33,144 nt of DNA from Lachnospiraceae bacterium UBA3401 (GTDB lineage Bacteria; Bacillota; Clostridia; Lachnospirales; Lachnospiraceae): contig DEPD01000059.1 in assembly GCA_002358575.1 (NCBI GenBank), forward strand, positions 1 to 33,144, written 5' to 3'. A program made the position numbers and the translations under genes. The notes under the pieces are model-generated. The model did no database searches. It worked only from the letters and a program-made list of their open reading frames with translations, and was not told the origin of the DNA. How positions within the stretch are numbered: position 1 is the first letter of the stretch; each line of letters starts with the position of its first letter. Below are positions 32,527 to 33,144 of the stretch, piece after piece.

Positions 32527-32895
32527 ATGGAAAAAAAGGAATACATTTCAGGGGAAGAACGAAAGAAGTGCCGCAGGGTGGCGGAGGTGTTTTCGGGGCT
32601 TGATAAGGAAAAGGTGCTGGTATTGGAGATAGGGCGGTTTGGATTTTTAAGGCTGCTGTCTTACCAGTATCCATATGGTTTTGATGATGCCATATCCTAT
32701 TGTAACAGCAAAGAACTGTTTGAGGATTTATGGTATGACTGGCTGTATGAACACCTGCAAAAAATAGCAGATGCAAATCCCGCGTTACTCGAACTGGATT
32801 ATGAGGATATGCTCACAGAGCTGCCGGAAGAAAAACAAAAGGAATTTGAGGATAAGAGGAGGGAGTTTGCAGAAAAGGCAGGAATTACTTTATAA
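32527..32895 (+). CDS. uncharacterised 122-residue protein, second of a tandem pair
   Basis: 122 residues, paralogue of the protein encoded just upstream. Both share MEKK-YIS-EE, KCRRV, GR-GF, the nearly identical SKELFEDL helix and the AGI-L ending, while the middle parts have diverged. GGAG lies 9 bp before the ATG. Both copies are intact, so both may be kept by selection. A strong terminator follows after about 30 bp. Function unknown. Confidence 0.7.
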   Translation: MEKKEYISGEERKKCRRVAEVFSGLDKEKVLVLEIGRFGFLRLLSYQYPYGFDDAISYCNSKELFEDLWYDWLYEHLQKIADANPALLELDYEDMLTELPEEKQKEFEDKRREFAEKAGITL

Positions 32896-32925
32896 ATAAC
32901 AGATCTAACAGTAGTGAACAGCGCC

Positions 32926-32976
32926 AGGGCAGATATAGACCGTAAAAACGGCTTATGTCTGCCCTTATTTTATTTC
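32926..32976 (+). terminator. strong terminator after the element's replication module
   Basis: An 18-position stem (32926-32943 with 32948-32965, two G-U pairs and one mismatch) starts AGGGCAGA and ends TCTGCCCT. It has an AAAA loop and a TATTTTATTT tail. It ends the parA-to-paralogue gene group. Confidence 0.9.
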
Positions 32977-33024
32977 AGCAGCTTTGGGATACGCTGACCA
33001 AAAACGGGCATAAGTAGAAAAATA

Positions 33025-33040
33025 ATCAATTCAAATTGAT
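33025..33040. other. 16-bp dyad in the AT-rich tail of the window
   Basis: ATCAATT (33025-33031) and AATTGAT (33034-33040) form a dyad with a 2-bp centre. The remaining sequence to 33144 is AT-rich without a gene I can support. The dyad could be an operator for a gene beyond the window. Confidence 0.3.
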
Positions 33041-33144
33041 ATATCCATAATTACATAAAAAACAGGAAACGTGTTTATTTAGACATATTTTGAAAAATGT
33101 ATAAAGAATTTTTTCATTGGAATTAACACCACTTTACAACTTTT

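Larger units (their letters stand above)
28454..33144. mobile_element. left part of an integrative (ICE-like) element beside lysS
   Basis: Directly after lysS the gene content changes to partition and replication genes (parA, parB, repA) and small accessory proteins like those at one end of Tn1549-type conjugative elements. Codon choice is visibly richer in C and G, with more CCG, GGC and AAC than in the chromosomal genes. Tandem 11-bp repeats near the boundary could be recombinase arm sites. No integrase, relaxase or conjugation gene is in the window, so the far end and the type are unseen. The exact boundary within 28454-28560 is not determined. Confidence 0.65.

Overview
The window looks like a low-GC Firmicute chromosome, most likely a Clostridia/Lachnospiraceae gut anaerobe. 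The reasons are AT-rich intergenic DNA, strong AGGAGG-type ribosome binding sites, a class III (Fbp-type) fructose-bisphosphatase, DnaE with a PHP domain, a CoaX pantothenate kinase, an SleB-like wall hydrolase with SH3 repeats, and an integrated element with a ParA-ParB-RepA module. No rRNA, tRNA or CRISPR array was seen. The species call is inference from gene content.

Layout. (1) 1-2061: a decayed tetratricopeptide-repeat gene, broken by a probable one-base shortening of an A tract and by an in-frame TAA. (2) 2168-4060, minus strand: fbp. (3) 4425-10500: a VTC-domain (polyphosphate-polymerase-like) protein, a DUF4956 membrane protein, a Cthe_2159-like beta-helix lipoprotein with a 3 x 15-residue tail, a UBA-like/DUF4342 membrane protein, and an OmpR-family response regulator with its histidine kinase. 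Two promoters in this block carry tandem 11-bp-phased repeats of the kind OmpR/PhoB regulators bind, so the block may be one regulated surface system. (4) 10774-18197: a half-size EamA transporter, dnaE, pfkA and the trkH/trkA potassium uptake pair. (5) 18284-25193: TrmH-family methyltransferase, proC, SleB-like hydrolase, argF, birA, a small conserved protein and coaX. Two short inverted-repeat elements with GGAACT ends and 3-bp flanking duplications lie here, as does an unexplained structured leader with a terminator upstream of argF. (6) 25174-28453: dusB, greA and lysS, core translation and transcription genes. (7) from about 28454 to the window end: the left part of an integrative element (ICE-like). 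It has tandem 11-bp repeats, a strong hairpin, DUF6075-like and DUF3970-like small genes, parA, parB, a replication initiator split by a stop codon inside 69-bp tandem repeats, a tandem pair of paralogous 122-residue proteins and a strong terminator.

Most of the chromosomal part is ordinary housekeeping. The parts worth a second look are the VTC/DUF4956/Cthe_2159-like/two-component block, the short inverted-repeat elements, the argF leader, and the two genes interrupted by TAA, where the surrounding frame is otherwise intact.
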